Source: Bin95 sp965220855
GTDB taxonomy: Bacteria; Pseudomonadota; Alphaproteobacteria; Bin95
Direction: 5' to 3'
DNA length: 64,000 bases
Assembly (NCBI GenBank): GCA_965220855.1
Contig: CBDCQY010000001.1
Span: forward strand, 1,612,001 to 1,676,000
Shown here one piece after another: positions 44,047-52,856 of this stretch. How positions within the stretch are numbered: the stretch's first letter is position 1; every line of letters starts with the position of its first letter. The notes beneath the pieces were generated by a model. It saw only the letters and a program-made list of their open reading frames with translations. It was not told where the DNA came from and did no database searches. The translations under genes were made by a program, and so were the position numbers.

Positions 44047-44074
44047 ATTATTGCCGTTGGCGCCGGCATGTCAA
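44047..44074 (-). promoter_or_regulatory. near-consensus sigma-70 promoter of the two-gene module
   Basis: Minus strand TTGACA (44074-44069), 16 bases, AATAAT (44052-44047). Transcription would begin near 44040, leaving a leader of about 64 bases before the ATG at 43976. This is the best -35/-10 match I found in the window and lies just after rnr, so the module has its own expression. The 144 bases between rnr and the module hold nothing else I can support. Confidence 0.65.
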
Positions 44075-44120
44075 CAGGATTTTCTCCCGTCCATTCTTCC
44101 CCGGTCAACGCCGACCCGTT

Positions 44121-46181
44121 TCAGGCCGGCTCCAGCAGGACCGAGCCGGCGATGGGGTCGGCGGAGGCGAGGTGTACCTCGAGGGTGTCGCCCAGGCGGA
44201 AGCTCCGGCCGCTGAAGCGCCCGGTGAGCGTGTGGCGGCGCGCGTCGTGGCGGAACGGCTCCGGGCCGAGCGCGCCGGCCGGCAGCAGGCCGTCCGCGCC
44301 GGCTTGCCCCAGATGCAGGAACAGGCCGAAGCGCTGCACGCCGACGATCCGGCCCTCGAACGCTTCTCCCGCCCGGCCTTCCAGCAGGGCGGCGGCGTGG
44401 CGGTCCAGCGCGCGGCGCTCGGCCGCCGCCGCGCGCCGCTCGGTCGTGGAGAGGTGGCTGGCGAGCTCGTGGAAGCCGGCCTCGTCCTCCAGCCCGCCTG
44501 CGCCCAGCCCGAGCGCGGCGATCAGCGCGCGATGCGCCAGCAGGTCCGCATAGCGCCGGATGGGCGAGGTGAAATGCGCATAGCGCGCCAGCCCGAGGCC
44601 GAAATGGCCGTGCAGCTCCGGCGTATAGACCGCCTGGGCCTGGGCGCGCAGCACCAGCTCCTGCACCAGCCCGGCGAGCGGCCCGTCGGCGAAGCGCGCC
44701 AGCAGCGCGTTGAACTGCTTCGGGCGCTGCAGCTCGCCGAAGGCGACCCCGTGGCCGAGGTCGCGCAGCACGCCGCGCAGCGCCTCGACCCGCGCCGGGT
44801 CGGGCCGGTCATGCACGCGGCGCATCGCGGTCTGGCCGAGGCGCTCCAGGGTCTCAGCCGCGGCCTGGTTGGCCGCGATCATGAAGGCCTCGACGATGCG
44901 GTGCGCGGTCAGCCGCTCGCGCCGGGCGACGGCCGACGGCCGGCCGTCCGCATCGAACAGCAGGCGGCGCTCGGGCAGGTCGATCTCCAGCGCGCCGCGC
45001 CGCCGCCGGGCGCGTTCGAGCGCCTGGAAGGCGCCTTCCAGATGGGCGTAGGCGGCGGGCGTGTCGGGGCCGTCCAGCGCATCTTGCAAGGCGCGGTAGG
45101 TGAGCCGCGCGGCCGAGCGCATCCAGGCGCGGCGAAAGCGATGCTGGCGGAGCGCGCCGCCGGGGCCGATGCGAAGCTCCACCGCGAGGCAGGGCCGCTC
45201 CTCGCCCGGCCGGAGGCTGCCCAACCCGGCGGAGAGGCGCTCCGGCAGCATCGGCACGGCGCGGTCGGGCAGATAGACGGAATTGCCGCGCCGCCGGGCC
45301 TCCCGGTCGAGCGCGCCGCCCGGCGGCGCAAGGCAGGCGACATCGGCGATCGCGACCCAGAGGCGCCAGCCGCCGCCCTCGTCGGGTTCGGCGGCGATGG
45401 CGTCGTCGAAATCGCGCGCATCCTCATCGTCCACCGTCACCAGGGGCAGCGCGGTCAGGTCGTCGCGCCCGGCCGGGTCCGGCAGCCGGGCCGCCTCGGC
45501 CTCCGCCAGCGCCTCGGGCGGGAAGCGCTCGGGAATGTCGTGCTCCAGCAGGGTGAGCGTCGAGAGCGCGCCCGGCCCGTCGAGCGCGCCGAGCCGCTCG
45601 GTCACCTCAACCGACCGGGCGCCGCGCTCGCGCCCCGGCAGCAGGCGCGCGCGCACCATCTCGCCGGGCAGCGCGCCCATCGCCTCGGCAATGCGGTAGC
45701 GCGGCGCGCGCCCGCGCCCGGCCGGGGCGAGCGTGAGCGCCGCGCCGTCGGCCGCCACGACGCCCAGCAGCGCGGCCGGCGCGGCGGCAAGCCGGCGGAT
45801 GGCGCGGGCCCGGTAGCGCCCCTCGCCCTCCGGCTCCAGCTTCGCCAGCAGGCGTGCGCCGGGGCCGGGCGCGGGGCCGGGGCCGGTCTCGGTCACCAGG
45901 ATGCGGGCCTCTCCGCCGTCGCCGGCGGGACGCGCCAGCAGGTCGCCCGCCGCATCGCGCCCGACCACCTCCACCACCGCGACCGGCGGCAGGCCGCTCG
46001 CCACGCGCCGTCCGCGCCGGCGGGAGAGCGCGCCCTCGTCCTGAAGCTCGCGCAGCAGGCCGCGCAGCGCCGCCCGCTCCATGCCCTTCAGCCCGAAGGC
46101 GCGGGCGATCTCCTTGCGATCCACCGCCCCGCCGCGCTCGGCGACGAAGGCCAGCAGGCGTTCGCGGTCGGGCAGCGCCAC
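44121..46181 (-). CDS. rnr: ribonuclease R
   Basis: A 686-aa 3'-5' exoribonuclease that degrades structured RNA. An N-terminal winged helix (DRKEIARAFGLKGMERAALR) is followed by cold-shock-type strands, the RNB domain with acidic catalytic residues in DDEDARDFDDAIAAEPDEGG, LPDRAVPMLPERLSAGLGSL and HFTSPIRRYADLLAHRALIA, and a C-terminal S1 domain (GRIVGVQRFGLFLHLGQAGA). It lies 5 bases after topA, the last gene of a long minus-strand chain. The Lys-rich tail of some RNase R proteins is absent. Confidence 0.94.
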   Translation of the reverse strand: MALPDRERLLAFVAERGGAVDRKEIARAFGLKGMERAALRGLLRELQDEGALSRRRGRRVASGLPPVAVVEVVGRDAAGDLLARPAGDGGEARILVTETGPGPAPGPGARLLAKLEPEGEGRYRARAIRRLAAAPAALLGVVAADGAALTLAPAGRGRAPRYRIAEAMGALPGEMVRARLLPGRERGARSVEVTERLGALDGPGALSTLTLLEHDIPERFPPEALAEAEAARLPDPAGRDDLTALPLVTVDDEDARDFDDAIAAEPDEGGGWRLWVAIADVACLAPPGGALDREARRRGNSVYLPDRAVPMLPERLSAGLGSLRPGEERPCLAVELRIGPGGALRQHRFRRAWMRSAARLTYRALQDALDGPDTPAAYAHLEGAFQALERARRRRGALEIDLPERRLLFDADGRPSAVARRERLTAHRIVEAFMIAANQAAAETLERLGQTAMRRVHDRPDPARVEALRGVLRDLGHGVAFGELQRPKQFNALLARFADGPLAGLVQELVLRAQAQAVYTPELHGHFGLGLARYAHFTSPIRRYADLLAHRALIAALGLGAGGLEDEAGFHELASHLSTTERRAAAAERRALDRHAAALLEGRAGEAFEGRIVGVQRFGLFLHLGQAGADGLLPAGALGPEPFRHDARRHTLTGRFSGRSFRLGDTLEVHLASADPIAGSVLLEPA

Positions 46182-46186
46182 GCGGC

Positions 46187-48844
46187 TCAGGCTTTCCGGG
46201 CGCCGGGCTTGCGCGTTCGGGCGGGCGTCTTCGCGGCGGCCTTGGGCTTCGCGGCCGCCTTCGGCTTGGCTGCGGCCTTGGGCTTGGCCGCGGCCTTGGG
46301 CTTGGCGGCGGTCTTGCGGGCCGGCGTCTTGCGGGCCTTGGCCTCCTGCTTTGCGGCCAGCAGCGGCAGGGCGGCCTCGAGCGTGGCCTGCTCCGGCTCC
46401 ATGCCGGACGGCAGCGAGGCCATAAGCCGGCCATGCTTCACATAGGGGCCGTAGCGCCCCTTGTGCACGGTGACCGGCTTGCCGTCCTCGGGATGCGCGC
46501 CCAGCTCCTTGAGCGCGCCGGCGGCCCCCCGGCCCTTCTTCGCCTTCTCCGCAATCAGCACCACGGCGCGGTTCAGCCCGATATCGAGCACATCGTCGCC
46601 GCGCGGGATCGAGACATAGGCGCCATCATGGCGCAGCCACGGGCCGAAGCGCCCGATGCCGGCGGCGATCGGCTTCTGGCTCTCGGGATGCAGGCCGACC
46701 TCGCGCGGCAGCGCCAGCAGGCCGAGCGCCTGTTCGAGCGCCACTTCCGCCGGATCGAGGCCGCGCGGCAGCGAGACGCGCTTCGGCTTCTCGCCCTCGG
46801 CCGCCTCCAACTGCACATAGAAGCCGTAAGGCCCCTTGCGCAGCGACACCTGGCGCCCGTTCTCGGGATGCGCGCCCAGAATGCGCGGCCCCGCCTCGCC
46901 ATCGGGCTCGGTCAGCGGGCGCACATGCCGGCAGTCGGGATAGCGCGAACAGCCGAAAAAGGCCCCGTGGCGCCCGAGCCGCAGCCCCAGCCGGCCTTGC
47001 CCGCAGGCCGGGCAGACGCGCGGGTCGCCGCCATCGGCGAGCGGGGGGAAGAAATGCGCGTCGAGCTCGCGGTCCAGCGCGTCGATGACATGCGAGATGC
47101 GCAGGCCCTGCGTCTCCTCGACCTTGGCGGCGAAGCCGTCCCAGAACTCGCGCAGCACCGCGCGCCAGTCGATGCGCCCGTCCGAGACCGCGTCCAGCTT
47201 CTCTTCCAGCTCGGCCGTGAACTCGTATTCGACATAGCGCTCGAAGAAGTTGCGCAGGAAGGCGGTGACGATGCGCCCCCGGTCCTCGGGCAGGAAGCGC
47301 TTGCTCTCCAGCCGGACATAGGCGCGGTCCTGCAGCACCTGGATGATGGAGGCGTAGGTGGAGGGCCGCCCGATGCCGAGCTCCTCCAGCCGCTTGACCA
47401 GGCTCGCCTCGGTGAAGCGCGGCGGCGGCTGGGTGAAATGCCGGTCGGCCTCCACCGCCGTGCGCCGCGCGGGCTCGCCCTCGGCGACCGGCGGCAGGAT
47501 GCGCCCTTCCTCCTCCTCCGGTCCCCCGCCTTCGGGCGCATCGTCGCGCCCCTCGCGGTGGAGCTTCAGGAAGCCGTCGAAGCGGATGACCGAGCCGGTG
47601 GCGCGCAGCATGGCGCGCCCGTCGGCGGCGGCCACGTCGACGGCCACCCGGTCGAAGATCGCGGCCTCCATCTGGCTCGCCACGGCGCGCTTCCAGATGA
47701 GCGTGTAGAGGCGCAGCCCCTCCCGGTCGAGCCGCCCCCGGAGCTGCTCCGGCCGTCGGCCCATATCGGTCGGGCGGATCGCCTCATGCGCCTCCTGGGC
47801 GTTGCGCGCCCTGGAGCGGAAGCGCCGCGGCCGCGCCGGCAGATAGGCCTCGCCGAAGCTCTGGGCGATCAGCCGGCGCGCCGCGCCCAGCGCCTCCTCG
47901 CTCATCGCCACGCTGTCGGTGCGCATATAGGTGATGAGGCCGACCGTCTCGCCGCCGAGCTCCACGCCTTCATAGAGCTTCTGGGCGAGGCGCATGGTCT
48001 GCGCGGCCCCGAAGCCGAGCCGCCGCGAGGCCTCCTGCTGCAGGGTGGAGGTGGTGTAGGGCGGGGCGGGGTGGCGGCGCTGCTGCGTCTTTTCCACCCC
48101 GGCGATGCGGTACTCGACCCCCTCCAGCCGCGCCTTCGCCGCCAGCGCCTGCGCTTCGTCGGCGAGCGCGAAGCGGCCGAGCTTCTCGCCGTCGAGATGG
48201 GTGAGCCGGGCGCGGAAGGGCTTGCCGCCGGCGCTCTCGAAATCGGCGTCGATGGTCCAGTATTCGCGCGGCTTGAAGACCTCGATCTCCGCCTCGCGCT
48301 CGCAGATCAGCCGCAGCGCGACCGACTGCACCCGCCCGGCCGAGCGCGCCCCCGGCAGCTTGCGCCAGAGCACCGGCGAGAGCGTGAAGCCGACCAGATA
48401 GTCGAGCGCCCGGCGCGCCAGATAGGCGTCGACCAGCTCGCGATTGATGGCGCGCGGGTTCGCGACCGCGTCGAGCACCGCGTTGCGCGTGACCTCGTGG
48501 AACACCACCCGCCCGACCTCGACGCCGGCGAGCGCCTTGCGGCCCTGCAGCGCCTCATGGACATGCCAGGAGATCGCCTCGCCCTCGCGGTCCGGGTCGG
48601 TGGCCAGATAGAGCCGGGACGCGCCCTTGACCGCCCGGGCGATCTCGGCGATCTGCTTGCGCCCGCGCTCGTCCAGCTGCCAGGACATGGCGAAGTCCCG
48701 GTCGGGCAGCACCGAGCCGTCCTTGGGCGGCAGGTCCCGCACATGGCCGTAGCTGGCCAATACCCGAAAGTCCTTGCCGAGATATTTGTTGATCGTCTTC
48801 GCCTTGGACGGCGATTCGACGACGACGATATTGGGTGCGCTCAT
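46187..48844 (-). CDS. topA: DNA topoisomerase I
   Basis: An 885-aa type IA topoisomerase that relaxes negative supercoils. The TOPRIM domain starts NIVVVESPSKAKTINKYLG; the active-site tyrosine is in VGLITYMRTDSVAMSEEAL. One zinc-ribbon domain (CPACGQGRLGLRLGRHGAFF then CSRYPDC) is followed by several GRYGPYV-type repeats. The C-terminal 45 residues are a Lys-Pro-Ala repeat tail that probably binds DNA. The start at 48844 overlaps the dprA stop by 4 bases; the frame upstream is open but not homologous. Confidence 0.95.
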   Translation of the reverse strand: MSAPNIVVVESPSKAKTINKYLGKDFRVLASYGHVRDLPPKDGSVLPDRDFAMSWQLDERGRKQIAEIARAVKGASRLYLATDPDREGEAISWHVHEALQGRKALAGVEVGRVVFHEVTRNAVLDAVANPRAINRELVDAYLARRALDYLVGFTLSPVLWRKLPGARSAGRVQSVALRLICEREAEIEVFKPREYWTIDADFESAGGKPFRARLTHLDGEKLGRFALADEAQALAAKARLEGVEYRIAGVEKTQQRRHPAPPYTTSTLQQEASRRLGFGAAQTMRLAQKLYEGVELGGETVGLITYMRTDSVAMSEEALGAARRLIAQSFGEAYLPARPRRFRSRARNAQEAHEAIRPTDMGRRPEQLRGRLDREGLRLYTLIWKRAVASQMEAAIFDRVAVDVAAADGRAMLRATGSVIRFDGFLKLHREGRDDAPEGGGPEEEEGRILPPVAEGEPARRTAVEADRHFTQPPPRFTEASLVKRLEELGIGRPSTYASIIQVLQDRAYVRLESKRFLPEDRGRIVTAFLRNFFERYVEYEFTAELEEKLDAVSDGRIDWRAVLREFWDGFAAKVEETQGLRISHVIDALDRELDAHFFPPLADGGDPRVCPACGQGRLGLRLGRHGAFFGCSRYPDCRHVRPLTEPDGEAGPRILGAHPENGRQVSLRKGPYGFYVQLEAAEGEKPKRVSLPRGLDPAEVALEQALGLLALPREVGLHPESQKPIAAGIGRFGPWLRHDGAYVSIPRGDDVLDIGLNRAVVLIAEKAKKGRGAAGALKELGAHPEDGKPVTVHKGRYGPYVKHGRLMASLPSGMEPEQATLEAALPLLAAKQEAKARKTPARKTAAKPKAAAKPKAAAKPKAAAKPKAAAKTPARTRKPGARKA
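46231..46318 (-). repeat. tandem repeat encoding the topA Lys-Pro-Ala tail
   Basis: About four imperfect 18-base units, each coding KPKAAA on the minus strand, in the last 45 codons of topA. Slippage could change the copy number and so the length of the basic tail. Confidence 0.65.
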
Positions 48845-49905
48845 CTCGGTATCAGGGAAACCCGCTGTCCAGGATGCCGTTCGACACGCCCTTCCAGCTC
48901 GAGATCGAGCAGTCGGGCGGCCACGGCGGCGCTCGACAAGTGGCATCGCCGGGCAAGCTCGTCAACCGTGACTGGCACGGGGCCAAGCAGCGCAAGCAGC
49001 CGGTCGCCGGCCTCCGGAGCAGGCGGCGGCGGCGCGGGCGCCGGGCGGACGGGCCGGGCCGGCCGGGCAGGCGCGACTCGCGGCCGGGGGATGCTGTCGG
49101 CCAGCGCCTCGACGATCTCCTCGGCGCGCGTCACCAGCGTCGCGCCATTGCGGATCAGCTCATGCGCGCCCGCATTGCGCGGATCGAGCGGCGAGCCGGG
49201 CGCGGCGAACACCTGGCGGCCCTCCTCCGCCGCCAGCCGCGCGGTGATCAGCGAGCCGGACCGGGCCGCCGCCTCGATCACCACCACCCCCGCCGCCAGT
49301 CCGGCGACGATGCGGTTGCGGCGCGGAAAGTCCCGCGCGCGGGCCTGGAAGCCGGGCGGGTTCTCCGCCAGCGCCAGGCCCCGCGCGGCGATGGCCTCGA
49401 ACAGCGCCCGGTTCTGCGGCGGATAGGGCCGGTCGATGCCGCCCGGCAGCACGGCGATGGTGCCGGTGGCGAGCGCGCCTCGGTGCGCGGCCGTGTCGAT
49501 GCCGCGCGCCAGGCCCGAGGCGATGGCGAAGCCGGCCTCGCCCAGCGCGCGGGCCAGCCGCTCGGCCAGGCGCTCGCCGGCGGCCGAGGCGTTGCGCGCG
49601 CCCACCATGGCGATCACCGGGCGGGCGGCGAGCGCCGGATCGCCGAGCGCCGCCAGAAAGGGCGGCGGGTCGGCGATGCGCGCGAGCGCGTCGGGATAGG
49701 CGTCGTCGCCGAACCGGACGGGCGTCGCGCCCAGCTCCGCCAGCCTGTCGAGCTCGGCCTTCGCCCGGCGCTCCGAAGGCGGCTGGAAGCCGAAGCCCGG
49801 CAGGGCCGCCAGCGCGGCCTCGGCCGATCCCAGCCGCTCGATCAGCTCGAAATAGCGCATCGGCCCGACGCCGGGCGTGCGCGCGAGGCGGAGCCGGGCG
49901 GTCAC
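48841..49905 (-). CDS. dprA: DNA-processing protein DprA
   Basis: A 354-aa Rossmann-fold protein that binds incoming single-stranded DNA and loads RecA in natural transformation. Motifs are AMVGARNASAAGERLAERLA, AIASGLARGIDTAAHRGALA, VLPGGIDRPYPPQNRALFEA and RSGSLITARLAAEEGRQVFA. A C-terminal winged helix (VTVDELARRCHLSSAAVAAR) follows a Pro/Ala linker. The GTG start overlaps the plsY stop by 4 bases. Confidence 0.93.
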   Translation of the reverse strand: MTARLRLARTPGVGPMRYFELIERLGSAEAALAALPGFGFQPPSERRAKAELDRLAELGATPVRFGDDAYPDALARIADPPPFLAALGDPALAARPVIAMVGARNASAAGERLAERLARALGEAGFAIASGLARGIDTAAHRGALATGTIAVLPGGIDRPYPPQNRALFEAIAARGLALAENPPGFQARARDFPRRNRIVAGLAAGVVVIEAAARSGSLITARLAAEEGRQVFAAPGSPLDPRNAGAHELIRNGATLVTRAEEIVEALADSIPRPRVAPARPARPVRPAPAPPPPAPEAGDRLLALLGPVPVTVDELARRCHLSSAAVAARLLDLELEGRVERHPGQRVSLIPR

Positions 49906-50516
49906 CTGAGGCGGATCCGGCTTTCCTCGCCCCGGACGAGGCGGCGAAGATTGCCGATATGGCGGGCCGCGACCGCGAGCGCGATCAGGCCGGTGACCTC
50001 GATCTCGGCCGCGCCGGCAAACGCCCAGGCCCAGGCCGGCGCGCCGCCGATCGCCAGCAGCGAGGCCAGCGACGAATAGCGGAAGGCGGCGGCGGCGGCG
50101 AGCCAGACCAGGGCGGCGGCGACGCCCACCGGCCATGCCCAGGCGAACAGCACCCCGAAGGCGGTCGCCACCCCCTTGCCGCCGCGAAAGCGGAGCCAGA
50201 CCGGCGCGATATGCCCGGCGACGACGCCGAGGGCCGCGAAGGCCGCCATGTCGGGGCCGAACCAGTGCTCGGCCGCCAGCACCGCGGCCGCGCCCTTGCC
50301 GGCGTCGAGCAGCAGGGTCGCGGCCGCCAGCCCCTTGCGCCCGGTGCGCAGCACGTTGGTCGCGCCGATATTGCCCGAGCCGACGCGGCGGAGGTCGCCC
50401 GCGCCCGCAAGCCGGGTCAGCAGCAGGCCGAAGGGGACGCCGCCCAGCAGATAGGCCGCCAGCAGGGCGGCGTAGAGCGGCCAGGTGAAGGCGAGGTCGC
50501 CGAGCGGGTCCGGCAT
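49902..50516 (-). CDS. plsY: glycerol-3-phosphate acyltransferase PlsY
   Basis: A 204-aa inner membrane acyltransferase that uses acyl-phosphate to start phospholipid synthesis. It has five or so hydrophobic helices and the family motifs LLTRLAGAGDLRRVGSGNIG, ATNVLRTGRKGLAAATLLLD and WLRFRGGKGVATAFGVLFAW. It sits 1 base after cofD and overlaps dprA by 4 bases. Confidence 0.95.
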   Translation of the reverse strand: MPDPLGDLAFTWPLYAALLAAYLLGGVPFGLLLTRLAGAGDLRRVGSGNIGATNVLRTGRKGLAAATLLLDAGKGAAAVLAAEHWFGPDMAAFAALGVVAGHIAPVWLRFRGGKGVATAFGVLFAWAWPVGVAAALVWLAAAAAFRYSSLASLLAIGGAPAWAWAFAGAAEIEVTGLIALAVAARHIGNLRRLVRGEESRIRLR

Positions 50517-50517
50517 G

Positions 50518-51420
50518 TCAGGCCGCCATCGCCAGGCGCGCGAGGCGCTCTGCGTCCTCGGGTCCGGTCATGAGCGTCGGCGCCACCGGCGCGCGCACGC
50601 CCTCCGCCTCGATCGCCGGGGCCTCATGCGCATCCGCCTCGTCGATGACCAGCGCGCGCAGCAGGCCGCGATAGCGCCGCGCGATCTCCAGGGAGGAGGG
50701 GGTGCGGCCGAGTTCGGTCATCATCTTCGCGGTCGGTCCCTTGACGGCCTTGCCGGCAATGATCGGCGACACGGCGACCGCGCCCCGCACCGCCTCGCGG
50801 TAGCCGGGCACGGCCAGGATCGGGTCGATGCTGATATAGGGGTTGGAGGGGCAGATGACGATGAGGTCGGCGTCGGCGAGCGCCGCCAGCGCGCCGGGGG
50901 CCGGGCGGGCCGCGTCCGCGCCCTCGAAGGCGAAGCCGGTGACCGGCGGCCGGGCGCGCTCGCGCACGAAATAATGCTGGAAGGCGAGCCGACCGGCGGC
51001 GGTCTCGACCAGGGTGCGCAGCCGGTCGTCGGTCGCGGGGATCACCCGGGCGGGCGCGCCGAGCGCCTCCAGCATGGCCGCCGTCACGGCCGAGAGCGGC
51101 TCTCCCGCCGCCAGACGCGCGCTCCGCAGCACATGCATCGCCAGATCGCCGTCGCCCAGATTGAACCAGGTTTCGCCGCCGAGGCGCTCCAGCGCGGCCA
51201 TGAAGGACCAGGTCTCGCCGGCGCGGCCCCAGCCGCGCTCGCTGTCGGCGAGGCCGGCCAGGCGATAGACCAGCGAGTCGATGTCCGGCGAGATCGAGAG
51301 GCCGAGATGCTCGAAATCGTCGCCGACATTGGCGATCACGGTAAGCTCGGCCCCGGCGCGCATCAGCCCCTCGGCCAGTTTGGCGCCGCCGACGCCGCCC
51401 GACAGCGCCGCCACCTTCAC
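50518..51420 (-). CDS. cofD: CofD: 2-phospho-L-lactate (or phosphoenolpyruvate) transferase
   Basis: A 300-aa enzyme joining a phospho-carboxylate moiety to Fo to make (dehydro-)F420-0. The N-terminus VAALSGGVGGAKLAEGLMRA, then VIANVGDDFEHLGLSISPDI, ETWFNLGDGDLAMHVLRSAR and ICPSNPYISIDPILAVPGYR match the family closely. The GTG start overlaps the cofE stop by 4 bases. A CofC/FbiD guanylyltransferase is not in the window. F420 synthesis is known in some but not most Proteobacteria. Confidence 0.92.
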   Translation of the reverse strand: MKVAALSGGVGGAKLAEGLMRAGAELTVIANVGDDFEHLGLSISPDIDSLVYRLAGLADSERGWGRAGETWSFMAALERLGGETWFNLGDGDLAMHVLRSARLAAGEPLSAVTAAMLEALGAPARVIPATDDRLRTLVETAAGRLAFQHYFVRERARPPVTGFAFEGADAARPAPGALAALADADLIVICPSNPYISIDPILAVPGYREAVRGAVAVSPIIAGKAVKGPTAKMMTELGRTPSSLEIARRYRGLLRALVIDEADAHEAPAIEAEGVRAPVAPTLMTGPEDAERLARLAMAA

Positions 51421-52172
51421 CGGAAGAGGTCCGTTTCCCGCTCGCGCAGCAGCGGGCGCACGCCCTCTTCGTCCTCGGCGAGCGCCAGCCCGCGCACCAG
51501 CACCGCCGGCGCGCCCTCGTCGCCCTGGCCCTGGAGGATCGAGGCGGCGGCGGCGATCTCGTCCGCCTGGCCGACGATGGTGACCTCCAGCGGCTGGCCG
51601 AACAGGTCGGGATCGCCGCGCCGGTCGTGGATCGCCGGCAGGCCGGCCACGCCGATCGCGACGCCGCAGGTGCCGACCCGCCAGGCGCGCCCGAAACTGT
51701 CGGAGACGATGACCCCCGGCGCCGCGCCCCAGCGCGCCGCCAGCGCCGCGCGCAGCCGGCGGGCGGAGGCGTCGGGGTCCAGCGGCAGCAGCAGCAGCCG
51801 GCCGGCCTCGACATTGGAATGGTCGATGCCGCCATTGGCCATGACATGGCCGAGCCGGTGCTCGACGACGATCACGCCCGGCCGGTGGCGGACGATTTCG
51901 GCGGTCTCTCCCAGCAGGATCTCGACATGGGCGGCATCCTTGCGGGTGAGCGCCGCGAGGCGCCGGGCGGCCGGCGAGGGTTCGGTCTCGGCCGGCAGGG
52001 CGTAGCGGCCTTCGGCCTTGGAGACGATCTTCTGCGCCACCACCAGCACATCGCCGGGGAGGAGTTCGAGACCTTCGCGCTCCAGCCCCTCGGAGATCAG
52101 TTGCGCCAGATCGTCGCCCGGCTCCACCAGCGGCAGGCCGGGCAGGGCGATGAGTTCGAGGCGCCGGCTCAC
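51417..52172 (-). CDS. cofE: coenzyme F420-0:L-glutamate ligase
   Basis: A 251-aa ligase adding glutamates to F420-0. It begins LELIALPGLPLVEPGDDLAQ and contains LLPGDVLVVAQKIVSKAEGR, HRPGVIVVEHRLGHVMANGG and VGTCGVAIGVAGLPAIHDRR, where the metal- and GTP-site residues lie. It lacks the C-terminal nitroreductase half of actinobacterial FbiB, matching the stand-alone CofE form. The GTG start overlaps the npdG stop by 4 bases. Confidence 0.92.
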   Translation of the reverse strand: MSRRLELIALPGLPLVEPGDDLAQLISEGLEREGLELLPGDVLVVAQKIVSKAEGRYALPAETEPSPAARRLAALTRKDAAHVEILLGETAEIVRHRPGVIVVEHRLGHVMANGGIDHSNVEAGRLLLLPLDPDASARRLRAALAARWGAAPGVIVSDSFGRAWRVGTCGVAIGVAGLPAIHDRRGDPDLFGQPLEVTIVGQADEIAAAASILQGQGDEGAPAVLVRGLALAEDEEGVRPLLRERETDLFR

Positions 52173-52822
52173 GCGGTCTCCGCCTTCGCCGGGCCGGTAA
52201 TGCGCAGGCCCGCGCCGTCGATGCCGTAGCGCCGGTTGATCTGGATGATGACGGAGGTGAGCGCCTCGGCGGCGGCGGAATTGGCGAGCGGCCCGGCGTG
52301 CCAGCCGCGCAGGCCCAGATCTTCCGCCAGCCCGATGACGATCTCGCGCGCGGCCGCCTTGTCGCCCGCGACCAGCACGTCGCAGTCGATCGCATGGTCG
52401 GACTGCAGATGCGCGGCGGCGACGTTCTGGAAGGCGGAGACGACCGTGGCGCGCTCGCCGAGCAGCGCCTGCGCCTCGACCGCCGCCGAACCGGCCGCCG
52501 GCAGCTGCACCGTGCCCACCCTGGGGGGCATGAGCGGCACGGTGGCGTCGATCAGCAGCTTGCCGTCGAGGCCCTCCCGGATGCTTTCCAGCGTGCTGGC
52601 GTGATGGGCGTAGGGGACGGTCAGCACCACGATCTCGGCCGCCGCCGCGGCCTCCGGATTGACCAGGCCGACGGCGCCGGCGCCCGCCTCGGCGGCCGCG
52701 GCTTCGGCGCGTTCGGTCGTGCGCGAGCCGATGACGATCTTGTGCCCCGCCGCCGCCCAGCGCCGCGCAAAGCCCGTGCCGAGCGCGCCCGTGCCGCCGA
52801 TGATCGCAACGATGCGTCCCAT
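52169..52822 (-). CDS. npdG: NADPH-dependent F420 reductase
   Basis: A 217-aa Rossmann protein that transfers hydride between NADPH and F420. The N-terminal IVAIIGGTGALGTGFARRWA and KIVIGSRTTERAEAAAAEA match the NADP-binding site; VVSAFQNVAAAHLQSDHAID and VLVAGDKAAAREIVIGLAED are further family blocks. The ATG at 52822 is preceded by GGGGGAGG. It is the first gene of a chain that includes cofE and cofD, which strongly supports the F420 assignment. Confidence 0.9.
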   Translation of the reverse strand: MGRIVAIIGGTGALGTGFARRWAAAGHKIVIGSRTTERAEAAAAEAGAGAVGLVNPEAAAAAEIVVLTVPYAHHASTLESIREGLDGKLLIDATVPLMPPRVGTVQLPAAGSAAVEAQALLGERATVVSAFQNVAAAHLQSDHAIDCDVLVAGDKAAAREIVIGLAEDLGLRGWHAGPLANSAAAEALTSVIIQINRRYGIDGAGLRITGPAKAETA

Positions 52823-52856
52823 GAAACCGCCGCCTCCCCCAATCCGACCCTCGCAG

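Noticed and set aside
44041..44108. Upstream ATGs extending the 145-aa partner protein to 189 codons
   Set aside because: The nearest of them overlaps the -10 box of the module promoter, so they would not be on the transcript.
45854..49426. 1190-codon plus-strand open frame
   Set aside because: It is antisense to rnr and topA; long false frames are expected at about 70% G+C, and its composition is Arg/Gly/Ala rich with no motif.
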